A stretch of 64,000 nucleotides of DNA, taken from Rutpela maculata. Lineage: Eukaryota; Arthropoda; Insecta; Coleoptera; Cerambycidae. The position numbers were made by a program, and so were the translations under genes. This document shows, piece by piece, positions 22,634-34,599 of the stretch. The stretch is from the NCBI GenBank assembly GCA_936432065.2, contig OW386285.2:413742547-413806546 (forward strand). Direction: 5' to 3'. The notes under the pieces were generated by a model. The model was given only the letters and a program-made list of their open reading frames with translations. It did no database searches and was not told the DNA's origin. The first letter of the stretch is position 1. The number at the start of each line of letters is the position of its first letter.

Positions 22634-24191
22634 CAACTTTAAAATTATTTTTTTTCAAAACCATTGAAGATAATTAATTGAAATTAATGGGACACGTTGA
22701 CACAAAATAGCTTTATATTTTATATTTTTTTTACATTCCTATTACGTCATTTAGTATATAAAAAAAATAATAATTTAATTTTGTTGCTGTTTTTATATCA
22801 ATCCCTTGAGTGACACCTACCAAAAAAATCTTTATTATTTAACACTAACATAATTATCGTGTGTAAAAATTACTTCAAGGTCAAATTGGGGGAAGATGCT
22901 TAAAAATATAAATCTAGATAATGAACACAGGCACACAAAAAAAATTAAGTGCGAAGACTTAGACCACTGAATTCTTACTCATTTGGAAGCTTATAATCAA
23001 AAAAATATGCTACTACTTTTAGCTTGTCTCTCAATTATTTTTTTTTGCTTCAGAAGTATTGATTTTATTAGACAATATGGTTAGGCCATTTTAATTAATC
23101 CACAGTAATATCTCTTCAGGAAGGGACACTAGCGAAAAATGTTTCAGACAAAAGTTGTTCCGTTTAGAGGGAGGCATCTTTTGGGTAGAGTAATTTTCCA
23201 CCTCCCACCCCTGATGAGCTTGGGGTGGGGGTAACTTTTGAATTCTTCCTTCACTCTCCGCGTATTTTGATTCTACGAAAAAAATTACATAACTTTTGTA
23301 CCAAACATTTTTTTCTCCCTCACACCCTGACGGAGGTGTAACTTTCGAATTTTCAAAAACATGCAGAGAAACATCTCTGAACTAGGGCATTTTTAGGTAA
23401 AACGTTTCAAACAAAAGTTCAAAGAGTGGCATCTTTTGTTTGGAACATTTTTCCTAAAAATGCCCTAGTTCAGAGATGATCGCCTGCAGGATTTCGAAAA
23501 ATCGAAAGTTACACCGCCATCTCCGCTGATCAGAGTGGGGAGGAGAAAAAAATGTTTGGTACAAGAGTTATGCAATCAAAAATGTAGAGGGCCATTAAAA
23601 TTTTAAAAGTTTCCCCCACCCCCCGCTTATCACGGGTGGGGGGTGGAAAATTGTTTTGCCCAAAAGATGCCCCCTTCTGAATGGAGCAACTTTTGTCTGA
23701 AACATTTTTCGCTAATCTCCTTTCCTGAGGAGATATTTCTGTGGATTAATTAAAATATTGTCTAATAAAATCAATACTTAAGCAAAAAAAATAATTGAGA
23801 GTCAAGCTAAAAGTAGTAGTATATTTTTTTGGTTATTGGCTTCCAAATGAGTAGGAATTAAGTGGCTTCGCACTTAATTTTTTTTTGTGTGCCTGTGTTC
23901 ATTACCTATATTTATATTTTTAAGCATCTTCCCCCAATTTGACCTTGAAGTAATTTTTACACACGATAATTATGTTAGTGTTAAATTATATATATTTTTT
24001 TGGTAGGTGTCACTCGAGGGGTTGATATGAAATTAGCACCCTCAAAAATTAAATTATTTTTTTTATATACTAAATGACGTAATAGGAATGTAAAAAAAAA
24101 TGCAAAATATAAAGCTATTTTATGTCAACGTCTCCTATTAATTTCAATTAATTACCTTCAATAGTTTTGAAAAAAATTAATTTTAAAGTTG
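22634..24191. mobile_element. Near-perfect palindromic foldback, 1.56 kb
   Basis: Ends CAACTTTAAAATTA both ways; arms of about 770 bases match inverted over their whole length, with the centre near 23424 (AACTAGGGCATTTTTAGG / CCTAAAAATGCCCTAGTT). Landmarks: AATTTGACCTTGAAGTAATT on the right and its complement on the left, GGGTGGGG near 23225 and 23635. No loop to speak of and no gene. Confidence 0.9.
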
Positions 24192-24708
24192 AGGGTTGTT
24201 AGAGTAGAATAGAATAGAATAATGTTTATTGCTCAAATATATACATATAAATGTAAAATATAGAAGTGTATGAGAAGAGGTGTATGTATATAAAAAAGTA
24301 TATGTATATAAATATAAATAAATATAAATAAACATATAAATAAATATGATAAATAAACATAAACATGAAAAACTCACAGAAGCATTTTCATGCTTGATCG
24401 TGAGTATAAACAAGAGAGAAAAAAAGAAAAAAAAATTACATATAACTAATATACAAAACATATTAAGATTAAATTAAAATTACATGATAACAATTTAAAT
24501 TATGGACATATAGAAGACAGTTATTTTAGACAATAGAAAAGAAATTGCTAGCAGTAAATATTTTCCAAAATTAACAAAATCAGTACAGTGTGAAAATCTA
24601 AATTTAATATATTACAGGGCATTAGCAAGTGTTCATATATGAATTTATGCTAGAATATTTTGGTGACTATTTTTAGTTAATATTTTAATATGATTTACAA
24701 TGCCGAGC

Positions 24709-27453
24709 CTAGTTGTCAATTAAGGCATGTATATTTTTTCTTAATGTACCCTTAATATACTCACCCAATTTCTTTTTAAAGCGGTTTGTTGATTTTATTA
24801 GTCTCAAGTCTGAGTCTAACGAATTATAAAATTTTGGACCCAAATAGGCGAAGCTTTTTTGACCTATAGCCTTTTTCATAAAAGGTACTTCGTAAGTATT
24901 TTCACTTTGTCTTGTACTGTACCTATGATTTATTTTTATTAAATAATTTTTATTATTATGTTGTTTAATGTTGCAGTGATAATAAAACAATTGTCTAATA
25001 TCTAATACACTGGATTCCTGAAATATTGCATCACTTGAGTAAGTTTGCTCTTTTTTAAAAATTATTTTAAGAATCTTTTTCTGTATAACTTCTAAATTTT
25101 TCATGTGAGTTTTTGAGGCGCTACCCCAAGCCAGTATACCATAGATCAGGTGAGATTCTACTAGTGAATGGTACAATACTTTTAATTCATTGTTATCTAG
25201 GACTTCTGTTAATTTTTTAAATTTGTGTAGAACAGTACTTATTTTATTTACTACATAATTGATATGCACATCCCATTTTAAGTGGCAGTCTATTTTAACT
25301 CCCAGATATTTTATTTCCTTTGCTAATTCAATACAAATATCTGCTGAGTTTCCTATTTTCAAAGGACCAATAGCAGTTGAGCTGTTTCAGCAAAAAGGTA
25401 AAAAGTTTTGGTGACGTTTATCGTCAACAAATTATGATCGAACCAGTCTTTGATGTGACCCATATCTCTTTCTACAATTGTTTTTAAGTTAGCCCAGTTA
25501 TCTGCACTGTAGTATATGACAGTATCGTCCGCATAAGTAATGATTGTGCCCCTAGTCTGAATGGAAAATAATCCATTTAAATATATTATGAATAATATGG
25601 GGCCCAGTACCGTGCCTTGTGGTACACCGAATTCAATTTTCTGATAATCACTTATTATGTTTCTAATTTTTACGCATTGGTACCTATCAGAAATATAACT
25701 TCTAAATAAATCGAGGGCACAATTTCTTATTCCTATTTCTTCCAAAGGTTTCCAAAAGCATTGTATGGCTCACCGTATCAAATGCCTTTGCAAGGTCGAT
25801 GAATACACCTAGTGATGGTGTACCTTCATCGAGCGCAGCGTACACTTTTGATGTTAATGCAAGTATAGCATCTTGGGTAGATTTTCTCTCTCGAAAGCCG
25901 TACTGCTTATCTGAAAGAATTTTATATTTTTCGAGAAATTCATTTAACCTGATTTTAATAATTTTCTCAATGACCTTAGCAAAGTTTGTGATCAGAGATA
26001 TAGGTCTGTAGTTAGCGGCTTCCATTCGATCACCATTTTTAAATATAGGAATAACTATAGACGTTTTAAAGGCAGACGGAAAGTGTCCTTTTTCCATGCA
26101 TTTATTTATTATATATGTGAATGGTTCACAAATAATATGTGAAATTTTCTTGAGAGTTTCTGCCTTTAAGCCGTCTATACCTACACTTTTATTATGTTTA
26201 AGTGAGGACATGGTTGTGAGAACTTCGCTTGTGTCCGTAGGTTTTAAGAATATTGAGTTCATGACCGTATTTTTTCTATTCTTATATGTATTGTTTTTTT
26301 TTATATTATTTGCTAATTTTTTTCCAGTGGTTATATAGTTATGATTAAAAACATTGGCTATTAATTTAGGGTCTTCAATGGTTTCACCATTGTTATTTTT
26401 TATGGAATCAATTTTATTTTGTTGTCTCGGTTGGTTACACAATTCTTTTACGGTTTCCCAAAGATGTTTACTATTATTTTTATTTTCGTTTATTTTGTTT
26501 TTATAATAGTTCACTTTTGCTTTTTTGATTAACTTTGTAACTAAATTTCTATAATTTTTATATTCTTCCTTTAGTAATACATTATGAGGTTCATTTAATA
26601 ATTTGTGAGACATTTTATCTCTGTTAATTGAATTTATGATTCCTTTGGTTATCCAACATTTACGTTTAACTTTATTATGTTTTATTTTTATATGTGTTGT
26701 GCAAACGTCTATATTGTTTTTAATTATTTTTAAAAAATTATTTGTTGCAGATTCTATATTTTCTTCATGGTATACGTCGTCCCAGGTAACTTGTTTTAAA
26801 AGATATTCCAGTTTTTTGAAATTTGTTTGCTTTATTATTCTCTCATTTCTGTTATTATTGTTATTAATATTTAATTTGTCTTTAGGATATAATATTACTT
26901 GTACAGCTATTATATAATGATCAGTTACTGATGTCTGCATAATCAAAGGCAAAATGTATTCGAGATTTGAATTGGTTTTTATAAATATATGACCAATACA
27001 GGAGTGAGTTGTACCTGTACACCTAGTATAATTATTTATTGCCGATATATATCCATATTCGTGCATTATATTTAGATAGTCGTTTACATAATCTGCATTT
27101 TTCAGAATATCAATATTAAGATCACCAACAAAGAAATAATAATCCACTTTATTATTGTGATTGGCTAAATATTGTTTTAAATTGTTATTAAATTCGTGGG
27201 GACACGTTGACGGAGGTCTATAAAAACACGATATAATGAAAATTTTATCTTGATAACTAGCTTTTATTTCAATTAAATTATTATTACCCATTTTTATAAT
27301 ATTCGAAGAAAATTCAATATCTGATTTAATATATATTACTGTACCATAATTTTGATTATATTTTCCTTTATTGTATGTTAAGTTATACCCATTGATATGA
27401 CATAATTCAATATCAGGAATTTCCCAGGTTTCGGTGAGTACGAGACATTCAAA
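24709..27453 (-). pseudogene. LINE 1 ORF2: endonuclease, reverse transcriptase, C-terminus
   Basis: From 27453 the open frame reads DFECLVLTETW (endonuclease), in frame with the ATG at 27291. Then FYRPPS, FVGDLNIDIL, SVTDHYIIAV (endonuclease core), YRPISLI, GVFIDLAKAFDTVSH (RT motif A). One shift near 25740 leads to GVPQGTVLGP and TYADDTVIYY (motifs B, C); a second near 25370 leads to the thumb and tail (HSLVESHLIYGILAWG, GPKFYNSLDS), ending at 24709. Two frameshifts and otherwise complete, so fairly young. The N-terminal start lies across the inserted LINE at 29197. Confidence 0.88.
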
Positions 27454-27469
27454 ATCAAAATCAAATTAT

Positions 27470-29015
27470 AATAATAATAATAATAATAAGATTTATTTTC
27501 CACTGTGACAATATACATTGTATGGGATTCGTCAATTAATACAAAAATTCAGATATTTTATAATAACATTTATCAATTAAAAATGTTTTTAATTTTTTTT
27601 TAAAAATATACAAATTTTTACTGTCTTTAATTGTTTGTGGCAAGCAGTTAAACATCTTAGGTCCCATACAGTTGGGAGCATCAAAACTAAGCTTTTGTCT
27701 AGCGAACGGCACATGAAACTCATCAACATGCCTCGTATTATAACTGTGTATATCTTTATTGATGGTAAAACTGTTTTTATTCCGATAAACGTAGACACAC
27801 ATTTCATGTATATATAAACACGGGAGAGTTAAAATATTCAGCTTTTTAAAACCATCTTTACATGATTCCCGCTGCGATATGTTCGTTATGCATCGGATTA
27901 CTCTTTTTTGTGCAATAAATACATCAGTTGCCTGGGTAGAATTTCCCCACAAGCAAATTCCGTACCTAAGTCTTGAATCTGCTTGGGCGAAGTAAACCTG
28001 CACTAACTGATGTGTTTCTAGTACCGTCCGCAAATTAATAAAAAGAAACTTCAGCGAATTCATTTTGCAAATAAGTTTAAGGCAATGCGACTTCCAGTTA
28101 AGAAATTCATCCAAATGAATACCAAGAAAACGCATGCTGTCGTGTGTATTTGTTAAAGTTACCGTGTTGACATCGAACTTTAAATCGTCTATTTCTTTTT
28201 GACGATTATGAATCAAGAGCATGTCAGTTTTTTCGGTATTGAAAAATAAATCGATGCCATTAAAATAATCTGATATTTTGGTAACCGCCTCTGCACATTT
28301 AACATTCAATGCTCCAGTATTTTTTGATGATACTATAAGAGAAAAGTCATCAGCATAAGCTGTGTAATAATTGTTTTTTATGACTGAGGATATATTGTTC
28401 ACATACAGAATAAATAAAATCGGACCGATTATTGATCCCTGGGGGACCCCCATATTTACATCCAAGCAGTTAGAGTTTACGTACTCTACAGATTTCTCAG
28501 TTTCAACTTTTAAAGATACATATTGCTTGCGATCTTGTAGGAAAGTTGATATCCAGTTCAATGCAACGCCTCTTATGCCATACGTTTCTAAAATACATAA
28601 TAATTGTTTATGGTTTACACAGTCGAATGCCCTACTCAGATCGCAAAAGATCACCGCAGGACATTCACCTTTCTCAACATATTCTATGATTTGATCATAT
28701 AATGATAACATTGCAGATGATGTTGACTTGTTTATACGGAAACCGTGCTGATTATTTGATACAATTTGGAATTTATTGAGAAAAGGTAAAAGACGATCTA
28801 AAAACGCATATTCCAAAATTTTTGAAAATCCAAATGGAATGACAACTGGTCTATAATTTTCTAAATAGCATGGATCATTCTTTTTATACAATGGAGTAAC
28901 TTTCCCTGTCTTTATGTTTTGCGGAAAAATGCCCGATTCAAAGGATTTATTAATTAAATACGTTAGTGGAGCTATAATTACATCAAGAACCCGTTTTAAG
29001 ATAAAACTTGGAATG
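27470..29015 (-). mobile_element. LINE 2, 5'-truncated, inserted in LINE 1
   Basis: Contains the reverse transcriptase and C-terminus only, a very short UTR, AATAAA (27494-27499, minus) and a (TTA)n tail at 27470-27488. The 5' edge is inferred from where the ORF changes from endonuclease start to RT. No clear TSD was found. Confidence 0.75.
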
Positions 29016-29197
29016 TGTTGGTGCAAGCAGGTTCTAAATTCATCAAGATTTTTATTGATACTTCTGATATTATTATGTATTAGTTTGAAATTGGGGAAAA
29101 AATTGTTTACTTTCAGAACTTGGTTGCCTTCATCACAGTTTGCTAATATTTCAGTTTTAATTGTTTCTATTTCAAAGCTCTTAATATATGGGTCCAT
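27536..29197 (-). CDS. Chimeric 553-aa LINE ORF: endonuclease start fused to another LINE's RT
   Basis: Residues 1 to about 60 are an ORF2 N-terminus (NNIRSINKNLDEF, where the AP endonuclease begins); from about residue 61 (IPSFILKR, APLTYLINKSF) it is a reverse transcriptase with motif A VIFCDLSRAFDCVN (D186), motif B MGVPQGSIIGP (about 250) and motif C YADD (281-284), then tail. Nearly the whole endonuclease and linker are missing. The remaining LINE 1 endonuclease lies on the other side of the (TTA)n tail, so insertion of LINE 2 into LINE 1, with the frame kept by chance, explains it better than internal deletion. RT residues are intact; activity cannot be claimed. Confidence 0.85.
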   Translation of the reverse strand: MDPYIKSFEIETIKTEILANCDEGNQVLKVNNFFPNFKLIHNNIRSINKNLDEFRTCLHQHIPSFILKRVLDVIIAPLTYLINKSFESGIFPQNIKTGKVTPLYKKNDPCYLENYRPVVIPFGFSKILEYAFLDRLLPFLNKFQIVSNNQHGFRINKSTSSAMLSLYDQIIEYVEKGECPAVIFCDLSRAFDCVNHKQLLCILETYGIRGVALNWISTFLQDRKQYVSLKVETEKSVEYVNSNCLDVNMGVPQGSIIGPILFILYVNNISSVIKNNYYTAYADDFSLIVSSKNTGALNVKCAEAVTKISDYFNGIDLFFNTEKTDMLLIHNRQKEIDDLKFDVNTVTLTNTHDSMRFLGIHLDEFLNWKSHCLKLICKMNSLKFLFINLRTVLETHQLVQVYFAQADSRLRYGICLWGNSTQATDVFIAQKRVIRCITNISQRESCKDGFKKLNILTLPCLYIHEMCVYVYRNKNSFTINKDIHSYNTRHVDEFHVPFARQKLSFDAPNCMGPKMFNCLPQTIKDSKNLYIFKKKLKTFLIDKCYYKISEFLY

Positions 29198-29301
29198 TTA
29201 GGCATATGTTGGGTTTATTATTTGAAAAAATAATGTTATAAAATAGAATTTGAAACAAATTTATCTTATACGCAATAATAAATACATAATATTAAATTGG
29301 A

Positions 29302-29985
29302 TCATAAGTCTATTATAGTGTGATATGGGTGATAAAAAACTTTATTTTTTTTTTCTTTCACTGAATTTTGTCTTGTCAAACGTGCTTGTGTGGGGATGTT
29401 CCTTTGACTACTTGACGAACCTGGCGTATTGGAATTCCCAGTGACAGATGTTATGCCGGTTGTTTTCTTTTTTAAATGTGGCATACTGGCGGGAATCGTA
29501 GCACTGTCTCGTTCAGATGACTTTTTAACAGGAAAGTCAAAAAATTGAAAGTTTAAGTAGTTATTATGAATTGGTGTCGATGGAACACTATTAGCTTTAG
29601 GTAGGGAATTACTATTATTGTCAGTCTCTTCCTCGCCGTTTTCACTGCTGGATGCTGAATCTATCTTTTTAAGCTGTTCAACTGTATAGACGTCACCGTT
29701 TATAATTAACGTGTTTTTTTTTAATTTTAGCTCCAATATTTTTGTCTTTAGCTTGCTTATCATGTTTTTGTAGAAGTTTATGAGTTTGCCTATCTTGAAA
29801 ACACAAATCCTGAGCTATAAATATTTTCTTACCTTTCAATTTAAAGGCGGATTTCAATACTAAAGTTTTCTTCAAGTAGGTAACGAATTCAATTTTAACA
29901 GGTGTACCTTTTTCTGTTTTTAATACATACAGATTATTTATGTCGTTTTCTGTTAGTTCGATACCCCCATAACTCTGCTAATATA
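29302..29985 (-). pseudogene. LINE 1 ORF1 (gag-like RNA-binding protein)
   Basis: The minus frame from about 29970 reads GGIELTENDINNLYVL, VKIEFVTYLKKTLVLKSAF, KLKGKKIFIAQDL, typical of LINE ORF1 C-terminal regions; after a one-base shift near 29700 it continues NTLIINGDVYTVEQLKK, followed by a Ser/Asn-rich linker and a basic end, to 29302. The segment sits about 100 bases before the ORF2 start at 29197, the normal LINE order. The N-terminus is truncated at repeat R. Confidence 0.7.
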
Positions 29986-30104
29986 GGTAGCGGTTTATTA
30001 TATTTTATTGAGCATTCCTAGTCATAAGCAACATCCATGTGAATGAATAACCCAATAAGCCGCTGGGCCCAATTCCATATTCTTAACCGGCGAGACCTTT
30101 TCAC
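29986..30104 (-). repeat. Repeat R, right copy (possible LINE leader)
   Basis: Inverted copy of 22508-22633, about 90 percent alike by eye. It abuts LINE 1 ORF1. Confidence 0.75.
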
Positions 30105-30799
30105 TGGGAACGAGCTTTGGTGAGACCCTACGCCTAACAAGCAACCACGATAGATAACTAATTATTTGTGTATCACGAATTTTTGCCACGATCGATTACT
30201 CTTTCGATAATGAATTAGTTTTCACATGCACCAACCACATTGCATTTCGCGAACAAAGGGAAAATCGTCTGCCGATGATGAAAACTTGATCGGCGAAAAC
30301 GCGTCTAGTATAGTGTGCATTAGTTTGGTGTATGTCACGAGAGCTCCTAATATCGCAGGTTCCACTTTAATACTAACCTCTCTATCCATAGCCAGGCAGC
30401 TTGAAAGAACACAGTACACGAAAAACACCGCGGCAACAGAAATGAATATTATTGAATTAGCCTGAAGTTCCAATTCGAAAAATGCGACTAACGTTTCCTC
30501 CCTTGCAACTTTCAAGTTTTCACTCCTCGCTGTAAAGATGGATGACTCGAAACAGAGACACTGCATCGTGTTAATAGTTGACCAAAGCGTCGCCTAAAAT
30601 GTTTATAAATATTAGTATTTATCAAATACACCTGTAATTCGTCATACACTGCAAGTCTCTATCCAATCTCTAACTGAATATTCCCAACGAAAACAGCCAG
30701 TTGTGTAAACACTAAATTTGATTATGGTAGATCCAAACTGTAAAAATCATAAACTATTCATATAGTCCAATAAAGATATCATTTTTCAAAAAAATTTCT
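30105..30799. other. Stretch with an unassigned 114-aa ORF
   Basis: Minus 30566-30222 encodes 114 aa with a hydrophobic segment around residues 35-58 (SIIFISVAAVFFVYCVL), so a single-pass membrane or signal-anchor peptide is conceivable. Base composition is more balanced than in the flanking repeats. I do not recognise it, and an opposite-strand ORF covers the same bases. The rest is plain AT-rich DNA. Confidence 0.25.
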
Positions 30800-32126
30800 C
30801 CCGGCAAGCTGATTTTTTCAGGGTCGATGGAGGGTGTCTCCCGAGTATCCGACCAAAAAGTCACAGTCCACACCCCTTGCAGGGTGTTGCAATAGGGGTG
30901 GTTTCTTATTTTTTGTTTTTTTTTGAAAATTTCCAGCTTGTACATAGTAATATTCTCTACAACTTTGCCTAATAAATTTTTTTGTAACTTTGATTTTTGA
31001 CGGTTCAGCGCCCATTATATGGGAAAACATTCACCGTATTTATTTATTATGGTTCAGGAAATATACAAACAAAAGGCTGAATAGCTGGTTTTTGCAGGCT
31101 ATTGTCTATGTACAAAAAAAGAGGGTTGAAAGGAACTAAAACGTTAAAGGGTTTTTATTGTTTATTATGTTCATTTGACCCCAAGATATGAAAAAACCGC
31201 GGAATGCTACCATTTAAAGTGGTGCGTTTTTGAGATCGAAGTAAAAAGGTCCACTTTTCATATTTTTTTTTGCTCGAAAACTATGAATTTTTTCTATAAA
31301 CACGTGAATAGAAAAGTGTGTAGAGAATTAAATTTCCAATCGAAATGGCACCTTCAGAAGTCAAAATTTTTTTTTTACAAGAATACGTCCAAAAAACAAA
31401 ACAAAAAAAAAACGAAAAAATGCAATTTTTTATTTTTTTTAATTTTAGCCTGTAACTATTTTTCGGGTACATTTAGGCATAGACATTGCTGCATAACAAA
31501 AAAAGCTGGCGTTTTACCCGTTAAAATGAGATTTTGTAAACAGTTTTACGATTAATAGTGACCGAGATATAGCGTTTCAAAGTTTGCAACTTTTAACTTT
31601 TTTTGCTAATTTTTACTATTTTTTTTCAAATTTCGTCCTGTAACTTTTTTCTGAGTGAATTTAGGTGTAGACCTTATTATATTAAAGTGAAAGCTGACTT
31701 TACGCCCGTTGAAATGGTGGCTGGTAAAAGTCTCTACGACAAATAGAAACCTAGATACAGCGTTTCGAAGAGTGTTACTTTTATTAACTTTCTTCCAATT
31801 TTTACGTTCTTTTTTAAATCTCTGCCTATAACTTACTTGTCAAATGCTTTAAGTACAGATATTGCTACACTGAATGACCTCGCAGCATTCTTGTTTAAAT
31901 GGTCTGCAATAGAAGTTTAATCCATCTTAAAGTATTGTTTTTTCTCCTTATTATCCTTATCCATTTTCCGTATTTCCGGCCTCAGAAAATCAGCTTACTG
32001 GCACATTTCGTGATGTTATCATGTAGACGGAATCAAGATACCTATAAGATGTGCATGCTAGTAGGTATTGGGACGGTTGAGCCAGACAGTACGTCACACG
32101 TGACGTCATTATCGTTAAGTAGGGAA

Positions 32127-32275
32127 TCTGCATTACCGACCGGAAATTCAAAAATGGCGGGGAATTCAAATAAATGCTCTGCATTACCGACCGGAAAGTA
32201 AACATGGCGGGAAATTCAAATATGTGATCTGCATTACCGATAGGAAATTCGCCAATACGCAATTTTGGTAATTGC
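32127..32275. repeat. Tandem array in foldback loop, 51-bp unit
   Basis: TCTGCATTACCGACCGGAAA starts units at 32127, 32178 and 32228, each followed by ATGGCGGG and AATTCAAAT. The units are GC-richer than the arms. Confidence 0.9.
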
Positions 32276-32296
32276 CGCACCCCCTATTTTTTTTTT

Positions 32297-32395
32297 TTTT
32301 TGACAATTGACCCACTCCCTAATTTTCGGCAATTGGTTCATCCTAGTATCTGGCAACTGGCCGATCCTTAATTTTTGGCAATTGGCCCATGCTGA
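32297..32395. repeat. Second tandem array in the loop, about 35-bp unit
   Basis: Three imperfect units of TTTTTGGCAATTGGCCCATCC type. Confidence 0.75.
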
Positions 32396-33844
32396 AGTTA
32401 TTTTTTAAGTACAATAATCTACTATATCTAAACTGTATCTTGATTACTATTGATCACATAAACTTCTATTGCAGACCATTTAAACAAGAATGCTGTGAGT
32501 ACATTCCATGTAGCAATATCTATATTTGACAAATAAGTTATAGGCCGAAATTTAAAAAAGAACGTAAAAATTGGAAGAAAGTTAATAAAAGTAACACTCT
32601 TCGAAACGCTGATCTAGATTTCTATTTGTTGTAGAGACTTTTACCAGCCACCATTTCAACGGGCGTAAAGTCAGCTTTCACTTTAATATAATAATATCTA
32701 CACCTAAATTCACTCAGAAAAAAGTTACAGGACGATATTTGAAAAAAAAAATAATAAAAATTAGCAAAAAAGTTAAAAGTTGCAAACTTTGAAACGCTAT
32801 ATCTCGGTCACTATTAATCGTAAAACTGTTTACAAAATCTCATTTTAACGGGTAAAACGCCAGCTTTCTTTGTTAGGCAGCAATGTCTATGCCTAAATGT
32901 ACCCGAGAAATAGTTACAGGCTAAAACAAAAAAAAATAAAAAATTGCATTTTTTCGTTTTTTTTTTGTTTTGTTTTTTGGACGTATTTTTGTAAAAAAAA
33001 AATTTTTGACTTCTGTAGATGTCATTTCGATTGGAAATTTAAATTTCTACACACTTTTCTATTGACGTGTTTATAGAGAAAATTCATAGTTTTCAAAAAA
33101 AAAAAAAATATATGAAAAGTGGACCTTTTTACTTCGATCTCAAAAACGCACCACTTTAAAAGGTAGCACTCCGCGGTTTTTTCATATCTTGGGGTCAATT
33201 GAACATAAGAAACAATAAAAACCCTTTAACGTTTTAGTTCCTTTCTACAGTACATGGACAATAGACTATGAGAACTGTCTCCTGAATCTCCAACCATTTT
33301 TTTTTTTTTGAGACTGAACCATAGTAAATAAATATGGTGAATGTTTTCCCATATAATGGGCGCTGGACCGTCAAAAATCAAAGTTACAAAAATATTTTAT
33401 TAGGCAAAGTCGTAGAGAATATTACTATGTACAAGCTGGAAAAAGAAAATTTCAAAAAAAAAACGAAAAAATAAGAAACCACCCCTATTGCAACAAGTGG
33501 TGTGGACTGTGACTTTTTGGTCGGATACTCGGGAGACACCCCTCCATCGACCCTGAAAAAATCAGCTTGCCGGGAATTATTTGTGAGCACCCCCTATAGA
33601 GAAGGTCGACTTTTACTCTACTAATAATAAGCTATAAATTTTTCGAAGAATGGCGTATTTTTCATTTTTTTTTAAATTCAGTTTTGGTGATATATATCAA
33701 GCAATGTTGTTATTTTAACAATAATTTCTTAAATAAAAATAAGAAATATCATTTTCGAAGAAATCTGTATTGGAAGGCTTGTTTATATATATTCTATGAT
33801 ATTATTCAATAAAAAAAAAATAATTAGGAAAATACCCCATTATA

Positions 33845-34017
33845 GTGCATTCGACGAGGGTTTTAACCTCGGAGCCTGGTGAACAAGGATGAAATCGCCT
33901 GAAACTTTTTGCAACGTCTTTTCTATACTAAAAACTGCAAATTTTACCAATCTCTGATGAACGAAATCTAATTCATATAACATTATTCCGAAGTTAAAAC
34001 CTCTAGTTACTGTGCTA
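33845..34017. mobile_element. Short MITE of the foldback B family
   Basis: Right end CCGAAGTTAAAACCTCTAGT, followed by TACTGT, equals the terminus of element B. The left end GAGGGTTTTAACCTCGGAG is its inverted, diverged partner. About 170 bases, so an internally deleted relative. 33575-33844 is AT-rich with nothing recognised. Confidence 0.7.
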
Positions 34018-34560
34018 ATAAGATGATTTACTATTGTAGTGTGGGAGGTGGCGTCAATATTTTATGCGTCATTTCAGCACGATTTCTTTGTTTTTTAAGT
34101 GTTAGTTTTCGTTCGAAAAACAACTAAAATAAGTGTCAGCTGGCGCGACGGTGGGGATTAAGAGCGTGGGAGGCTGCGCATTTGGTAATTTTTTTTTGCG
34201 TCAATTCAACAAAGCTACAAAACTATAAATAGTTTATTTATGTAATATAAATGAAAAAAAAAAAAAATGATTCAGCTGCATAGGGTAGGAGGCGAAGGTT
34301 GTCAGCTGCCCTAGTCAATATGTATGAAAAACACGTGAAAATTCGTTATTTCAACAAAGCTGAAATTCATATATGTGATAGTTGGCGATATAAAAAAAAA
34401 CTATTAATAATTGTCAGCCGACAATACCATGGGACAAAACCTGTCAGCTAGGCCTTTTAGTGTACCGCAGCGTCCAGGTGCTCACAACGTATGGTATCTT
34501 TAATGTCCCAGTCAACGTATGAAACTTGAACGAAAATCATATTTGTATGAAATATTAGAC
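34018..34560. other. Non-coding stretch
   Basis: TGTCAGCTG/GTCAGCCG words recur (34135, 34298, 34413, 34441). No gene seen. Confidence 0.4.
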
Positions 34561-34564
34561 ATAC

Positions 34565-34599
<35 letters not shown>

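Larger units (their letters stand above)
24196..29985 (-). mobile_element. LINE 1 (CR1/L2- or Jockey-like), split by a second LINE
   Basis: Reading on the minus strand: R-type leader, ORF1 (29985-29302), start of ORF2 (29197 to about 29015), an inserted LINE (27470 to about 29015), rest of ORF2 (27453-24709), an AT-rich UTR with AATAAA near 24232, and an (ATTCT)n tail at 24200-24222. Clade is uncertain: AP-type endonuclease, no RNase H, C-terminus of the GPKFYNSLD type. Confidence 0.75.
30800..33574. mobile_element. Large foldback (palindrome), 2.8 kb
   Basis: Left arm 30800-31920 and right arm 32460-33574 are inverted copies (ends CCCGGCAAGCTGATTTTTTC / GAAAAAATCAGCTTGCCGGG). Arm modules repeat similar phrases such as GAGATATAGCGTTTC and TACCCGTTAAAATGAGA. 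ORFs over this region (126 and 63 aa) are low-complexity shadows. The loop, 31921-32459, has two tandem arrays. Confidence 0.9.

Noticed and set aside
27536..29197. Internal deletion as explanation of the 553-aa ORF
   Set aside because: The missing endonuclease of the host LINE is present just beyond the (TTA)n tail, so nested insertion is simpler; not fully excluded because no TSD was seen.
31175..31555. 126-aa ORF in the 31-kb foldback
   Set aside because: Lies in a palindrome arm, poly-Lys/Phe from A/T runs, and the inverted arm does not keep the frame.
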